In this document: positions 25,139-34,470 of the stretch, in pieces | Numbering within the stretch: position 1 is the first letter of the stretch | How the letters are laid out: the number at the start of each line of letters is the position of its first letter | Source: JBBSIN01 sp038232055 | Lineage (GTDB): Bacteria; Actinomycetota; Actinomycetes; JADGOV01 | Length of the DNA stretch: 55,965 nucleotides | Direction: 5' to 3' | Assembly: GCA_038232055.1 (NCBI GenBank) | Contig: JBBSIN010000006.1 | Location: forward strand, 1 to 55,965 | Notes under the pieces: model-generated | Told to the model about the DNA's origin: nothing | The model's database searches: none | The model's input: only the letters and a program-made list of their open reading frames with translations | Translations under genes and position numbers: made by a program

Positions 25139-27930
25139 GTGCGCCGTACCGGCTGGAGCCGCAGCCGGGTGAGGTGCTCGACCGGAGCCAGCCGGTCCGC
25201 TTCCGGTGGGACGGGCGAGAGTACGACGGTCTCGCCGGTGACACGATCGTCTCGGCGCTGCTCGCCTCGGGAGTCGACTGCTTCTCCCGCAGCTTCAAGT
25301 ACTCCCGTCCGCGTGGTGTCCTCACCGCCAGCTTCGTCGATCCCAACTGCACGGTGCAGGTCGGCGACGAGCCCAACGTGCGGGCGGCACACCGCCGGCT
25401 CGCGGCCGGCATGGACGTCCGGCCGCAGAACGCCTGGCCGTCGCTGCGGTACGACGCACGGGTGGTCAACTCCGCGTTGGCCCGCTTTCTCACGGCCGGC
25501 TTCTACTACAAGACGTTCATGAAGCCACAGCGGCTGTGGCCGGTCTACGCCTCCGTGCTCTCGCGCTTCGCCTCCGGTGGGTGCACCCGCCCGGACGCGG
25601 CGCATGCCTACTACGACAAGCGCTACGCGCACGCCGACGTGGTCGTGGCCGGAGCCGGCCCGGCCGGCCTCGCCGCGGCAGTGGCGGCGGCACGCGCCGG
25701 TGCGCGGGTGATGCTGGTGGAAGAGGAGTACGACGTGGGCGGCCACCTTCGGTGGGGCGATCCGGCCGACCTCGCGCGGCTCGCCGAGCTGCGTGCGGTA
25801 CTCGTCGCCGAGCCGGGCATCGAGGTGCTGACCGACTCCGTGGTCACCGGTCGCTACGACGACAACTGGCTCGCGATCCTGCAGCGCGGCCGGCCGGGCG
25901 GCGGTGAGCGGTTGGTCAAGACCCGAGCGGCGACGCTCGTCGTCGCAGCCGGTCTCGTCGAGCGGCCCTACGTCTTCGCCGGCAACGACCTGCCGGGCGT
26001 CGTGCTGGGGACGGCGGTGCGCCGGCTGGTCAACCTGCACGCCGTACGACCAGGTTCGCGGGCCGTGGTGTTCACCGCCAACGAGGAGGGCGAGGCGGCA
26101 GCGGCGGACCTGCAGCGGGTCGGTGTCGAGGTGGTCCGCACCGTCGACGCGCGCCGGGGCGAGGGCATCGCGCGGGCGCTCGGCCGACGCCACGTCCAGG
26201 GCGTCGAGCTGACCGACGGCTGGCGGCACGCCGTCGACCTGCTCGTCACGTCGACCGGCTGGACGGCGCCGACCTCGCTGTTGAACATGGCCGGCAACCG
26301 CCCGGTGTGGGACCCGACGGCGGCCCGCTTCCGACCCGGACCGGAGCTGCCGGACACCGTCTTCGCCACGGGCGGCATCGTCGGCGACGGCACGACCGAC
26401 GAACTCGTGGCGCACGGCCAGGCGGTGGGCGAGGCGGCAGCCGCTCGAGCCCGCGGGGAGCGGCCCGCGCCGGTGCCCCCGCTGGGCGTGCGACCGCACC
26501 CGGCGATGTTCCGGGGGCCGACCCACGGCTTCGTGGACATGTCCGAGGACGTCACGTCGAAGGACATCGTCGCGGCCGCCGCCGAGGGCTACGACTCGAG
26601 CGAGCTCGTCAAGCGCTTCACCACCGCAACGATGGGCCCGTCACAGGGCAAGCTCGAGGTGGTCAACACCGTGGCGGTGCTCGGGGAAGCCGTGGGCCGG
26701 AACATGGAGCAGCTGGGTACGACGGTGTGGCGGCCGCCGTACGCCCCGATCAGTCTCGGTGCACTGGCCGGACGGATCTTCGAGCCGGTACGACGTTCGC
26801 CGATGCACGCGTGGCACGAGGCCCACGGCGCGACGCCATTGGTTGCCGGGCAGTGGATCCGGCCGGACTCCTACGGCGATCCCATGGCGGAGGCGAGCGC
26901 CGTACGGCGCGCCGTCGGGATCATCGACGTCACGCCGCTCGGCAAGCTGGAGTTGCAGGGGCCCGACGTGCCGAAGCTGCTCAACCTCGTCTACGTCAAC
27001 AAGTGGTCCAAGCTCGACGTCGGCTCGGTGCGCTACGGAGTCATGTGCGCCGAGGACGGGGTCGTCTTCGACGACGGTGTCACCGGGCGGCTCGCCGACG
27101 AGCACTACCTCATGTCGACCACGTCGTCCGGCGCGGCCGCCGTTTGGGAGTGGCTCGAGAACTGGCTGCAGACGGAGCACGCCGACTGGCAGGTGCACGT
27201 CACGCCACTGACCACGGCGTACGCGAGCATCAACGTCGCGGGCCCTCGGAGCCGGGAGTTGCTGGCCCGACTCGTCGAGGGGATCGACCTGTCGCCGGAG
27301 GCGTTCCCCTACATGCGCGTCCGGACCGGCCGCATTGCCGGAGTCGAGAACTGCCTGGCGTGGCGCATCGGCTTCACCGGCGAGCTCTCCTACGAGATCC
27401 ATGTGCCGGCGTCGTACGGGCTGCACGTCTGGGAGACGCTGCTTCGCACCGGCGACGACCTGGGTGTCGTCGCATTCGGTGTCGAGGCGCAGCGCATCCT
27501 GCGGCTCGAGAAGGGGCATCTCATCGTCGGTCAGGACACGGACGGCCTGACGAAGGCGTTCTCCGCCGGACTCGAGGGCCTGGTGAAGCTCGACAAGGAC
27601 GACTTCGCCGGCCGGCCGGAGCTGGTGTGGGGAAGCGAACGACTAAGCGACGCACCGCGCCTGGTCGCGCTGCAACCGCTCGACCCCCACCTCGTACCGG
27701 CCGAGGGCAGCCAGATCGTGCACGACCACAGCCGCATCGCCGGCCGGGTGACCTCGAGCCGACGCTCGCCAGAGCTCGGTCGGTCGATCTGCCTGGCGCA
27801 GGTCGAGCCCGACCTCGCCGCACCTGGCAGCGTCGTGACGATCGTCCTTCCCGACGGCAGCCGCGCGGAGGCGACGGTGCAACCACAGCTGGCCCACGTC
27901 GACCCCGAGGGGAGCCGGCTCCGTGGCTGA
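25135..27930 (+). CDS. soxA: Sarcosine oxidase alpha subunit
   Basis: 931 residues from ATG 25135. An upstream in-frame start inside soxD would add 46 unrelated residues and is rejected. Domains in order: a ferredoxin-like N-terminal domain (about 20-110) with the conserved FSRSFKYSRPRGV, an NAD(P)-binding flavoprotein domain starting VVVAGAGPAGLAAAVAAARAG near 165, then the folate-binding GcvT-like domains (PMHAWHEAHGA, YLMSTTSSGAA, GFTGELSYEIHVP) from about 560. It binds NAD+ and tetrahydrofolate and takes up the formaldehyde equivalent as methylene-THF. Length is normal. Confidence 0.96.
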   Translation: MSAPYRLEPQPGEVLDRSQPVRFRWDGREYDGLAGDTIVSALLASGVDCFSRSFKYSRPRGVLTASFVDPNCTVQVGDEPNVRAAHRRLAAGMDVRPQNAWPSLRYDARVVNSALARFLTAGFYYKTFMKPQRLWPVYASVLSRFASGGCTRPDAAHAYYDKRYAHADVVVAGAGPAGLAAAVAAARAGARVMLVEEEYDVGGHLRWGDPADLARLAELRAVLVAEPGIEVLTDSVVTGRYDDNWLAILQRGRPGGGERLVKTRAATLVVAAGLVERPYVFAGNDLPGVVLGTAVRRLVNLHAVRPGSRAVVFTANEEGEAAAADLQRVGVEVVRTVDARRGEGIARALGRRHVQGVELTDGWRHAVDLLVTSTGWTAPTSLLNMAGNRPVWDPTAARFRPGPELPDTVFATGGIVGDGTTDELVAHGQAVGEAAAARARGERPAPVPPLGVRPHPAMFRGPTHGFVDMSEDVTSKDIVAAAAEGYDSSELVKRFTTATMGPSQGKLEVVNTVAVLGEAVGRNMEQLGTTVWRPPYAPISLGALAGRIFEPVRRSPMHAWHEAHGATPLVAGQWIRPDSYGDPMAEASAVRRAVGIIDVTPLGKLELQGPDVPKLLNLVYVNKWSKLDVGSVRYGVMCAEDGVVFDDGVTGRLADEHYLMSTTSSGAAAVWEWLENWLQTEHADWQVHVTPLTTAYASINVAGPRSRELLARLVEGIDLSPEAFPYMRVRTGRIAGVENCLAWRIGFTGELSYEIHVPASYGLHVWETLLRTGDDLGVVAFGVEAQRILRLEKGHLIVGQDTDGLTKAFSAGLEGLVKLDKDDFAGRPELVWGSERLSDAPRLVALQPLDPHLVPAEGSQIVHDHSRIAGRVTSSRRSPELGRSICLAQVEPDLAAPGSVVTIVLPDGSRAEATVQPQLAHVDPEGSRLRG

Positions 27931-28570
27931 GTCCAGAGCGGCTGCAGCCCAGCCGTCTCCGGTGGCCCGCTGCCCGGTCCGTCCCGCCGAGCCGGTCGAG
28001 GTACGCGACGGCTGGGAGGTGTCGCAGCGCCGCTCGGCCGCGCCGCTGCGGCTGATGGACTGCTCCCCGCTGGGCAAGGTCCTCGTCCACGCCGAGCCCG
28101 ACGGCCGGGCCGCCGCGGCGCTCGCCGTCCCCTTCGGCCGCTCGAGACGCGACGAAGGCGGCACGTTCGTCGTCGGGTCAGGTCCGGGGGAGTGGATGCT
28201 GCTCGGTGCGGTCGGCACCGGCGGTGCGCTGGCGGCCCAGGCAGGGGCACTGCCCGACGACCGGCTCGTGACGGCGGTCGACGTCACGCACGGACGCGCG
28301 CTGCTGCGCCTGACCGGCCCCGACGCCCCGGCCCTGCTCGCCAAGGTGTGTGCCGTCGACCTCCGCGACCGGGTCACACCGGATGGCGCCGCATTCCGCA
28401 GCTCGGTCGCCAAGCTGGCAACCGACGTGGTCCGCGACGATCGGGATGCGACGAGCTCCTACCTCCTGCACTGCGAACGCTCGTCCGGCCAGTACCTCTT
28501 CGACGCCCTGCTCGACGCGGGCGCCGAGTTCGGCGTGGACGTCGACGGTTTCTCCGAAGGGACGGCATGA
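27923..28570 (+). CDS. soxG: Sarcosine oxidase gamma subunit
   Basis: 215 residues, GTG 27923 overlapping soxA by 8 bases. The pattern PVRPAEPVEVRDGW, LLRLTGPDAPALLAKVCAVDLR and the terminal SGQYLFDALLDAGAEFGVDVDGF is that of SoxG, a GcvT-like small subunit lacking a complete folate site. It holds the alpha and beta subunits together. The next gene, formate-THF ligase, begins one base after its stop. Confidence 0.92.
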   Translation: MAESRAAAAQPSPVARCPVRPAEPVEVRDGWEVSQRRSAAPLRLMDCSPLGKVLVHAEPDGRAAAALAVPFGRSRRDEGGTFVVGSGPGEWMLLGAVGTGGALAAQAGALPDDRLVTAVDVTHGRALLRLTGPDAPALLAKVCAVDLRDRVTPDGAAFRSSVAKLATDVVRDDRDATSSYLLHCERSSGQYLFDALLDAGAEFGVDVDGFSEGTA

Positions 28571-28571
28571 C

Positions 28572-30269
28572 ATGGGCTTCCCCACCGACCTCGACATCGC
28601 GCGGTCCGCGGCGCTGAAGCCGTTGGACGACGTGGCCGGCGAGATGGGCATCGGTTCACACCTGCTCGAGCAGTACGGCGAAGGCGTCGCCAAGGTGCGG
28701 CTCCAGGCGATCGCCGAGCTGGCCGACGCCCCACGGGCGAAGTACGTCGTCGTCTCCGCGATCACTCCGACGCCGCTGGGCGAGGGAAAGACGACGACGA
28801 CGGTCGGTCTCGGGCAGGCCTTCAAGCACATCGGCAAGCGGGCGACGGTCGCCATCCGCCAGCCGTCGATGGGCCCTACCTTCGGTATCAAGGGTGGCGC
28901 GGCCGGCGGCGGCTACTCCCAGGTCGTCCCGATGGAGCTGCTCAACCTGCACCTCACCGGCGATATGCACGCGGTGACCGCGGCGCACAACCTGCTCTCC
29001 GCGATGATGGACAACTCGCTCTACCAGGGCAACCCGTTCGGTCTCGACGTGCACAACATCACGTGGCGTCGGGTCATGGACGTCAACGACCGGTCACTGC
29101 GAAACGTCGTCGTCGGGCTGGGCTCCTCGCTCGACGGCGTACCGCGGCAGACCGGGTTCGACATCACCGCGGCCTCCGAGGTCATGGCGATCCTGGCCCT
29201 CTCGACGTCGCTGCAGGACCTGCGCAACCGGCTCGGACGCGTCGTCGTCGGCTATACGAGCGACGGCGAACCGGTCACCGCCGAGCAGCTGCGCGGCGCC
29301 GGTGCGATGACGGTGATGCTGCGGGAGGCGATCAAACCCAACCTGCTGCAGACACTGGAGAACACGCCGGTGCTCGTCCACGCCGGCCCGTTCGGCAACA
29401 TCGCGCACGGCAACTCGAGCGTCGTCGCCGACCTCGTCGGCATCCGCGCCGGCGACTACCTCGTCACCGAGGCGGGCTTCGGCGCCGACATGGGGGCCGA
29501 ACGCTTCTTTAACATCAAGTGCCGGACGTCTGGACTCCGGCCCGATGCGGCCGTGGTCGTCGCCACCGTGCGAGCCCTCAAGGCACATTCCGGACGCCAC
29601 CGCATCTTGGCCGGAAGGGCGCTGCCGACCGCGCTGCTCCAGGAGAACCCCGACGAGGTCTTTCTCGGCGGCGAGAACTTGCGGAAGCAGATCGAGAACA
29701 TCCGACTGCACGGCGTCTCCCCGGTCGTCGCGATCAACGCTTTTCCCGACGACTTCCGCAGCGAGCACGACGCGATTCGGCGTATCGCCGAGGAGGCGGG
29801 CGTCCGCGCGGCGGTCGCGACCCACTTCAGCGCCGGCGGCAGGGGCGCCGTCGAGCTGGCGGAGGCGGTCGCCGAGGCGGCCGACGAGCGCACCGACTTC
29901 CGCTTCCTCTATCGCGACGACGCCTCGTTGCGGCAGAAGATCGAGGCGATCGCGACCAAGGTGTACGGCGCCGACGGAGTCGACTACCTCCCCGCCGCCG
30001 CCAAGCAACTTGACGGCTACGAGCGCAACGGCTACGGCCGGTTCCCGGTCTGCATCGCAAAAACGCACCTCTCGATATCGAGCGACCCGACGCTCAGCGG
30101 CGCCCCGACCGGCTGGCGCCTGCCCGTGCGCGAGGCCCGCGCGAACGTGGGAGCCGGGTTCATCTATCTCATCTGCGGCGAGATGCGCACGATGCCGGGC
30201 CTCGGCACGAGCGCCGCCGCGACCCGCATCGACATCGACGCAAACGGCGACATCGTCGGCCTCTCGTGA
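28572..30269 (+). CDS. fhs: Formate-tetrahydrofolate ligase
   Basis: 565 residues, ATG 28572. TPTPLGEGKTTTTVGLGQA at about 65-83 is the P-loop signature, followed by the invariant RQPSMGPTFGIKGGAAGGGY and VEAGFGADMGAERF-type segment (EAGFGADMGAERFFN). Length is standard. It interconverts formate, ATP and THF with 10-formyl-THF. Behind soxBDAG the useful direction is probably disposal: 10-formyl-THF from sarcosine methyl groups is turned into formate with recovery of ATP, freeing THF for the oxidase. Overlaps the next gene by 4 bases. Confidence 0.96.
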   Translation: MGFPTDLDIARSAALKPLDDVAGEMGIGSHLLEQYGEGVAKVRLQAIAELADAPRAKYVVVSAITPTPLGEGKTTTTVGLGQAFKHIGKRATVAIRQPSMGPTFGIKGGAAGGGYSQVVPMELLNLHLTGDMHAVTAAHNLLSAMMDNSLYQGNPFGLDVHNITWRRVMDVNDRSLRNVVVGLGSSLDGVPRQTGFDITAASEVMAILALSTSLQDLRNRLGRVVVGYTSDGEPVTAEQLRGAGAMTVMLREAIKPNLLQTLENTPVLVHAGPFGNIAHGNSSVVADLVGIRAGDYLVTEAGFGADMGAERFFNIKCRTSGLRPDAAVVVATVRALKAHSGRHRILAGRALPTALLQENPDEVFLGGENLRKQIENIRLHGVSPVVAINAFPDDFRSEHDAIRRIAEEAGVRAAVATHFSAGGRGAVELAEAVAEAADERTDFRFLYRDDASLRQKIEAIATKVYGADGVDYLPAAAKQLDGYERNGYGRFPVCIAKTHLSISSDPTLSGAPTGWRLPVREARANVGAGFIYLICGEMRTMPGLGTSAAATRIDIDANGDIVGLS

Positions 30270-30883
30270 CGACGGCCGATCCCGCCGACGACTACCTCGC
30301 GACCACGCTCGGCGACTTCCTGGACGCGGTAGCTGCCGCTGCGCCGGCCCCGGGCGGTGGCGCGGTGGCCGCCGTGACGGTCGGCCTCGCCGCCGGTCTC
30401 GCCGCGATGGCAGCCAGCCTCTCCACCAGGCTTTCCGACGCCGGCCGGCTCCTCGCAGAGGCGCAGGAGCTGCGCGCTCGGGTGGCACCGCTGGCGCAAG
30501 CCGACGCAGCGGCCTATGCGGACGTTCTCGCCGCCCTAGCGATCCGCAAAGAGGGCCGCGACCGGTCGGCCGCCGTACGCCAAGCCCTCTCGCGTGCCTC
30601 CGACGTACCGCTCCGGGTTGCCGAGGCGGGTGCTGCCACGGCGCGGCTCGCCGAACGGCTCGAGCGGGACGGCAACCCGAACCTGCGCGGGGACGCCGCT
30701 ACTGCACGTCTGCTCGCCACCGCGGCGGTGCGCTCGGCGGCCACGCTCGTCGATCTCAACCTTGCCGCCGCCGGCGACAATTCCGCTGCCGCCGACACCC
30801 CGGACCCGCGGGTGGCGCGGGCGCGGGCGCTGGCCGACGAAGCGCACACGGCGTGGCTGAGGCTCCCGTACGGCAAATCGTGA
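30266..30883 (+). CDS. fchA: FchA/FTCD-like cyclodeaminase-cyclohydrolase family protein
   Basis: 205 residues, GTG 30266. GDFLDAVAAAAPAPGGGAVAAVTVGLAAGLAAM is the family signature, with a long helical body and DLNLAAAGDNS near the end. In methylotrophs FchA hydrolyses methenyl-THF to 10-formyl-THF; the homologous FTCD domain deaminates formimino-THF. No histidine-degradation gene is near. Position directly after fhs in a sarcosine oxidase operon favours methenyl-THF cyclohydrolase. A methylene-THF dehydrogenase is not in the window, so folD or an equivalent must act from elsewhere. Confidence 0.85.
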   Translation: MTTADPADDYLATTLGDFLDAVAAAAPAPGGGAVAAVTVGLAAGLAAMAASLSTRLSDAGRLLAEAQELRARVAPLAQADAAAYADVLAALAIRKEGRDRSAAVRQALSRASDVPLRVAEAGAATARLAERLERDGNPNLRGDAATARLLATAAVRSAATLVDLNLAAAGDNSAAADTPDPRVARARALADEAHTAWLRLPYGKS

Positions 30884-30894
30884 CAGTGTCGTGC

Positions 30895-30931
30895 TTGTCA
30901 ATTCCTTGATCATGGTGCTATAGCAACAACT
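30895..30931 (+). promoter_or_regulatory. Promoter of IclR2-opuC operon with palindrome over the -10
   Basis: TTGTCA (30895-30900), an 18-bp spacer and TATAGC (30919-30924) make a good sigma-70-type promoter. Transcription from it would begin at about 30931-30932, at or next to the GTG start codon of the second IclR gene, predicting a leaderless message. The self-complementary TGCTATAGCA (30916-30925) covers the -10 box and is well placed for repression. Confidence 0.6.
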
Positions 30932-31741
30932 GTGGTTGATGTTCGGGCAAGCGGTGTGCACCGCGCGATGGCGACGTTGATCGCGTTGGGCTCGGAGGAG
31001 ACAGTCGAACGAGGCGGGCTGGGCGTGGTTCGGCTAGCGGAACTCATCGGTGAGGACAAGAGCCAGGCGTCCCGGATGCTGCGGGTCCTCGGCGAGAGCG
31101 GCCTCGTCGAGCGCGACCCGGACACCCGTGGCTATCGCCTCGGTTGGCAGTTCTTCGCGCTGGCGGCCCGGGCGGGCGATCGCCGTCTGCTGGAGGCCGC
31201 GACCCCGGTGTTGCTTCGCCTGGTGCAGCAGCTCGGCGAGCGCGTCAACCTCTCGGTACGCCGAGGCACCGACGTGCTGACCGTGCTCTCCGAGTCGCCG
31301 CCGCACGCCGTCCAGACGGCGGGCTGGGTGGGCCGCACCGTTCCCGCCTACTGCACGTCCTCCGGCCGGGCGCTGCTTTTCGACTGCGGGCTCTCGGACC
31401 TCAGCGCGCTCTTCGCGACCACGCCGTTGCGTCAGCTCGGCCCGAATACCCCCCGTGACGTCGACGAGCTGGCCCGCCGCATTGCCGCCGACCGGACCCG
31501 CGGATATGCCATTGTTGACGAGGAGTTCGAGCCGGGGTTGGTGGGTGCGGCGGCCCCGGTACGGGACTTCCGAGATCGGATCGTCGCTGCGGTGAACGTC
31601 TCGGCGCCACGGTTCCGCCTCGGCCGCCAGGTCGAGGCTGCCGGCCGGGTCATCGCCGAAGCCACCGACGAGCTGTCCCGGCTCCTCGGCAAGGCCACCG
31701 TGGCCCCGCGGGCACGACGACGGGAGGCGACCACGCGGTGA
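30932..31741 (+). CDS. IclR family regulator of the quaternary-amine importer
   Basis: 269 residues, GTG 30932. The winged helix is at about 10-75 (VHRAMATLIALG, ELIGEDKSQASRMLRVLGESGLVER), followed by the IclR effector domain with AYCTSSGRALLFD and the conserved acidic GYAIVDEEFEPGLVGAAAPV. It overlaps the first permease gene by 4 bases, so it is the first gene of the importer operon and probably autoregulates through the palindrome over its promoter. It shares only the family fold with the IclR protein 8 kb upstream, so the island has two sensors: one for demethylation, one for uptake. Confidence 0.92.
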   Translation: MVDVRASGVHRAMATLIALGSEETVERGGLGVVRLAELIGEDKSQASRMLRVLGESGLVERDPDTRGYRLGWQFFALAARAGDRRLLEAATPVLLRLVQQLGERVNLSVRRGTDVLTVLSESPPHAVQTAGWVGRTVPAYCTSSGRALLFDCGLSDLSALFATTPLRQLGPNTPRDVDELARRIAADRTRGYAIVDEEFEPGLVGAAAPVRDFRDRIVAAVNVSAPRFRLGRQVEAAGRVIAEATDELSRLLGKATVAPRARRREATTR

Positions 31742-32385
31742 GCTTCTTCGACTACGTCTCCCGGCAACGGCCTCGGATCACCGAACTGCTGATACAGCAC
31801 GCGCAAGTCGTGCTGGTCGCCATGCTCATCGCCACGGTGGTGGGGGTGGCCATCGGTTTGCTCGTGCACCGAAGCCGGCGCGCCACCGACCTGGCCCTCG
31901 CCGTCACCGGGACGTTTCTGACGATCCCCTCCTTCGCGTTGTTCGTGCTACTGATCCCGTTGGTGGGCCTTGGCTATCTGCCCACCGTGGTCGCCCTCGT
32001 GCTCTACGCTCTGCTGCCGATCGTCCGCAACACGGTGGCCGGACTTGGTTCCGTCGACCCGGCGATCATGGAATCGGCGAAGGGCATGGGGCTCAACACT
32101 CGTCAGCGCCTGTGGCGAATCCAGCTGCCCCTGGCCTGGCCGGTCATCCTGACCGGAATTCGGGTTTCCACCATCGTGATCGTCGGCATCGCGGCGATTG
32201 CCGCGGTGGTCAACGGACCGGGCCTGGGCGTGCTGATCTTCGGGGGGCTGTCGGCCATCGGCAGTCCGTTCGCGCTCAACCAGGCGCTTGCCGGCGTGGT
32301 CGGCGTCGCCATCGTCGCTCTCGGCTACGACGCTGTCTTCGTGCTGATTTCCCGCTTCACGACCTCGCGAGGTATCCGTGGCTAA
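31738..32385 (+). CDS. OpuC-type ABC transporter permease 1
   Basis: 215 residues, GTG 31738. Five to six membrane segments and the binding-protein-dependent permease loop MESAKGMGLNTRQRLWRIQLPLA (EAA motif) identify an OpuCB/ProW-like subunit for osmoprotectant import. NTVAGLGSVDPAIMESAKGMG is typical of the glycine betaine/carnitine/choline branch. Overlaps the ATPase gene by 8 bases. In this setting it serves nutrient uptake, since a catabolic operon and catabolic regulators flank it. Confidence 0.93.
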   Translation: MSFFDYVSRQRPRITELLIQHAQVVLVAMLIATVVGVAIGLLVHRSRRATDLALAVTGTFLTIPSFALFVLLIPLVGLGYLPTVVALVLYALLPIVRNTVAGLGSVDPAIMESAKGMGLNTRQRLWRIQLPLAWPVILTGIRVSTIVIVGIAAIAAVVNGPGLGVLIFGGLSAIGSPFALNQALAGVVGVAIVALGYDAVFVLISRFTTSRGIRG

Positions 32386-33613
32386 GCACACCGCACACTC
32401 CTCCGGCGGCGAGGTCATTCGCCTCGACAAGCTGACCAAGCGGTTTCCCGGACAGTCCACACCGGCGGTCGAGGAGCTGACGCTCGAGATCCCGGCCGGG
32501 GAGATCGTCGTGTTCGTCGGCCCGTCCGGATGTGGCAAGACCACCACGATGCGGATGATCAACCGCTTGATCGAGCCGTCGTCCGGTCGAATCTTCCTCG
32601 GCGACGACGACGTCACGAAGATCAACCCCGACCAGCTGCGGCGCCGGATCGGTTACGTGATCCAGCAGGTCGGCCTGTTCCCGCACATGACGATCACCGA
32701 GAACATCGGGCTGGTTCCCCAGCTGCTCGGCTGGGGCAAGTCGCGGATCCGCGAGCGTGCCGACGAGCTGCTGGAGCTGGTCGGCCTCGAGCCGGCGACC
32801 TACCGCCAGCGCTATCCCAAGGAGCTCTCCGGCGGCCAGCAGCAGCGGGTTGGAGTGGCCCGCGCCCTGGCCGCCGACCCGCCGGTCATGCTGATGGACG
32901 AGCCGTTCGGTGCGATCGACCCGATCACCCGCGAGCGGCTGCAGAACGAGTTCCTGCGGCTGCAGCAGTTGATTCGCAAGACGATCGTCTTCGTGACCCA
33001 CGACATTCACGAGGCCATCAAACTCGGCCACCGGATTGCCATCCTGGACAAGGGCTCACGGGTGGCCCAGTACGACACTCCCGAGCGCATCCTGTCGCAC
33101 CCGGCGGACGACTTCGTGGCCGAGTTCATCGGCCCAGGGGCGTCGGTGCGCAGCCTGGGGTTGACCAACTTGGTCGATGTCGAGCTCGACACCTGCTGCG
33201 TCGTCGAGCTCGATGCCAGCGTCGACAAGGCGCGCGCCGTCCTCGCTCGAACCCGACAGGACCGCGCGCTGCTGCTCGACGAACAACGCCGACCGCGCGG
33301 CTGGCGGCGGGCCGCCGACTTCGAGCAGGGACTGCTGAGTGGTGGTGGGCCGCTGGCCGTCCTCCGGCGTACGCAGACCGTGCACGACGTGCTCAACGAG
33401 CTGCTGAGGACAGGCGATACCGTCGCCGTGATCGTCGACTCCGACGGCGCGTACGACGGAGTGCTGCGGCTCGAGACCATCATGGCGATGAGCGGGCACG
33501 TCTCCCCGACGGAGCCGGCCGTCCGGACGCAGGAGCCGCGGGGTGAGGAGCCGCGCACCGGGGAGATCCTGGCCAACGACACCGTTGGCGTCCGACGCGG
33601 CGAGCCGTCGTGA
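32378..33613 (+). CDS. OpuC-type glycine betaine/quaternary-amine ABC ATPase
   Basis: 411 residues, GTG 32378. Walker A GPSGCGKTT (about 48-56), Q-loop IQQVGLFPHMT, signature LSGGQQQR (about 147), Walker B VMLMDEPFGAIDP and the H-loop FVTHD are all intact. The C-terminal 130 residues correspond to the CBS region of OpuA/OpuC ATPases that senses ionic strength, but the CBS repeats are poorly conserved here (from about residue 275). A weakened CBS region would fit a transporter controlled by substrate and not by osmotic stress; this is inference. Confidence 0.94.
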   Translation: MAKHTAHSSGGEVIRLDKLTKRFPGQSTPAVEELTLEIPAGEIVVFVGPSGCGKTTTMRMINRLIEPSSGRIFLGDDDVTKINPDQLRRRIGYVIQQVGLFPHMTITENIGLVPQLLGWGKSRIRERADELLELVGLEPATYRQRYPKELSGGQQQRVGVARALAADPPVMLMDEPFGAIDPITRERLQNEFLRLQQLIRKTIVFVTHDIHEAIKLGHRIAILDKGSRVAQYDTPERILSHPADDFVAEFIGPGASVRSLGLTNLVDVELDTCCVVELDASVDKARAVLARTRQDRALLLDEQRRPRGWRRAADFEQGLLSGGGPLAVLRRTQTVHDVLNELLRTGDTVAVIVDSDGAYDGVLRLETIMAMSGHVSPTEPAVRTQEPRGEEPRTGEILANDTVGVRRGEPS

Positions 33614-34413
33614 CGATCGCCCCCGAACATCTGGTCGAGCCGCTGTCGACACCTCCCTCCGCCGCACCCGCCCGGGGGGGCGTCGTCCGGGCTCGCGGCG
33701 CGATCGGGTTGTTCTTCACCCCCGTCCTGCTCGGGTTGATCTGCCTTGCCCTGTATCTCTACGTGCACGCGCGGCCTCTCGACAGCATCGAGCAGCGGTC
33801 ACTCAACCGGGCGTTCATCGGCGAACGCCTGCTTCAGCACATCCAACTCACCGCGGTGTCGACCGCGCTGGTCATCCTCATCGCCGTCCCGCTGGGCATC
33901 GCGCTGACCCGTCCGGCGCTACGACGTGCCACGCCGTTCGTCCTCGGCATCGTCAACATTGGTCAGGCCGTCCCGTCTATCGGTGTCATCGTCCTGCTCG
34001 CAATCACCGTCGGCATCGGGTTCGGCAAGGCGGTGATAGCGCTGGTCATCTACTCCGTGCTGCCCGTCCTTCGGAACACGATGGTCGGCCTGCAGCAGGT
34101 CGACCGATCACTCGTCGACGCCGGCCGTGGCATGGGCATGACGAAGTCGTCCGTGCTGCTCCGCGTCGAGCTGCCGCTCGCGGTGCCGGTCATGCTGGCC
34201 GGCATCCGTACGGCGCTGATCATCAACGTCGGTACCGCCACGCTGGCCACCTTCACCAACGCCGGCGGCCTCGGCGACATCATCGATGCCGGGTTGGTGC
34301 TGGACCGGCGACCGGTCCTGATCACGGGCGCCGTGCTGGTCGCGGTGCTCGCGCTCACCATCGACTGGCTGGCCGGGCTGGCCGAGCGCGTGCTGCGCCC
34401 GCGGGGCCTATAG
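33610..34413 (+). CDS. OpuC-type ABC transporter permease 2
   Basis: 267 residues, GTG 33610, overlapping the ATPase stop by 4 bases. A hydrophilic N-terminus of about 28 residues precedes six membrane segments. The loop DAGRGMGMTKSSVLLRVELPLA is the permease EAA motif, and NAGGLGDIIDAGLVLDRRPVL matches OpuCD-type subunits. It pairs with the first permease to form the membrane channel. Confidence 0.93.
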   Translation: MTIAPEHLVEPLSTPPSAAPARGGVVRARGAIGLFFTPVLLGLICLALYLYVHARPLDSIEQRSLNRAFIGERLLQHIQLTAVSTALVILIAVPLGIALTRPALRRATPFVLGIVNIGQAVPSIGVIVLLAITVGIGFGKAVIALVIYSVLPVLRNTMVGLQQVDRSLVDAGRGMGMTKSSVLLRVELPLAVPVMLAGIRTALIINVGTATLATFTNAGGLGDIIDAGLVLDRRPVLITGAVLVAVLALTIDWLAGLAERVLRPRGL

Positions 34414-34470
34414 GAAACGTCAACCACCGATCCGTCAACGGGGGGGACCCCACCACAGGAGGAGCTCGCA

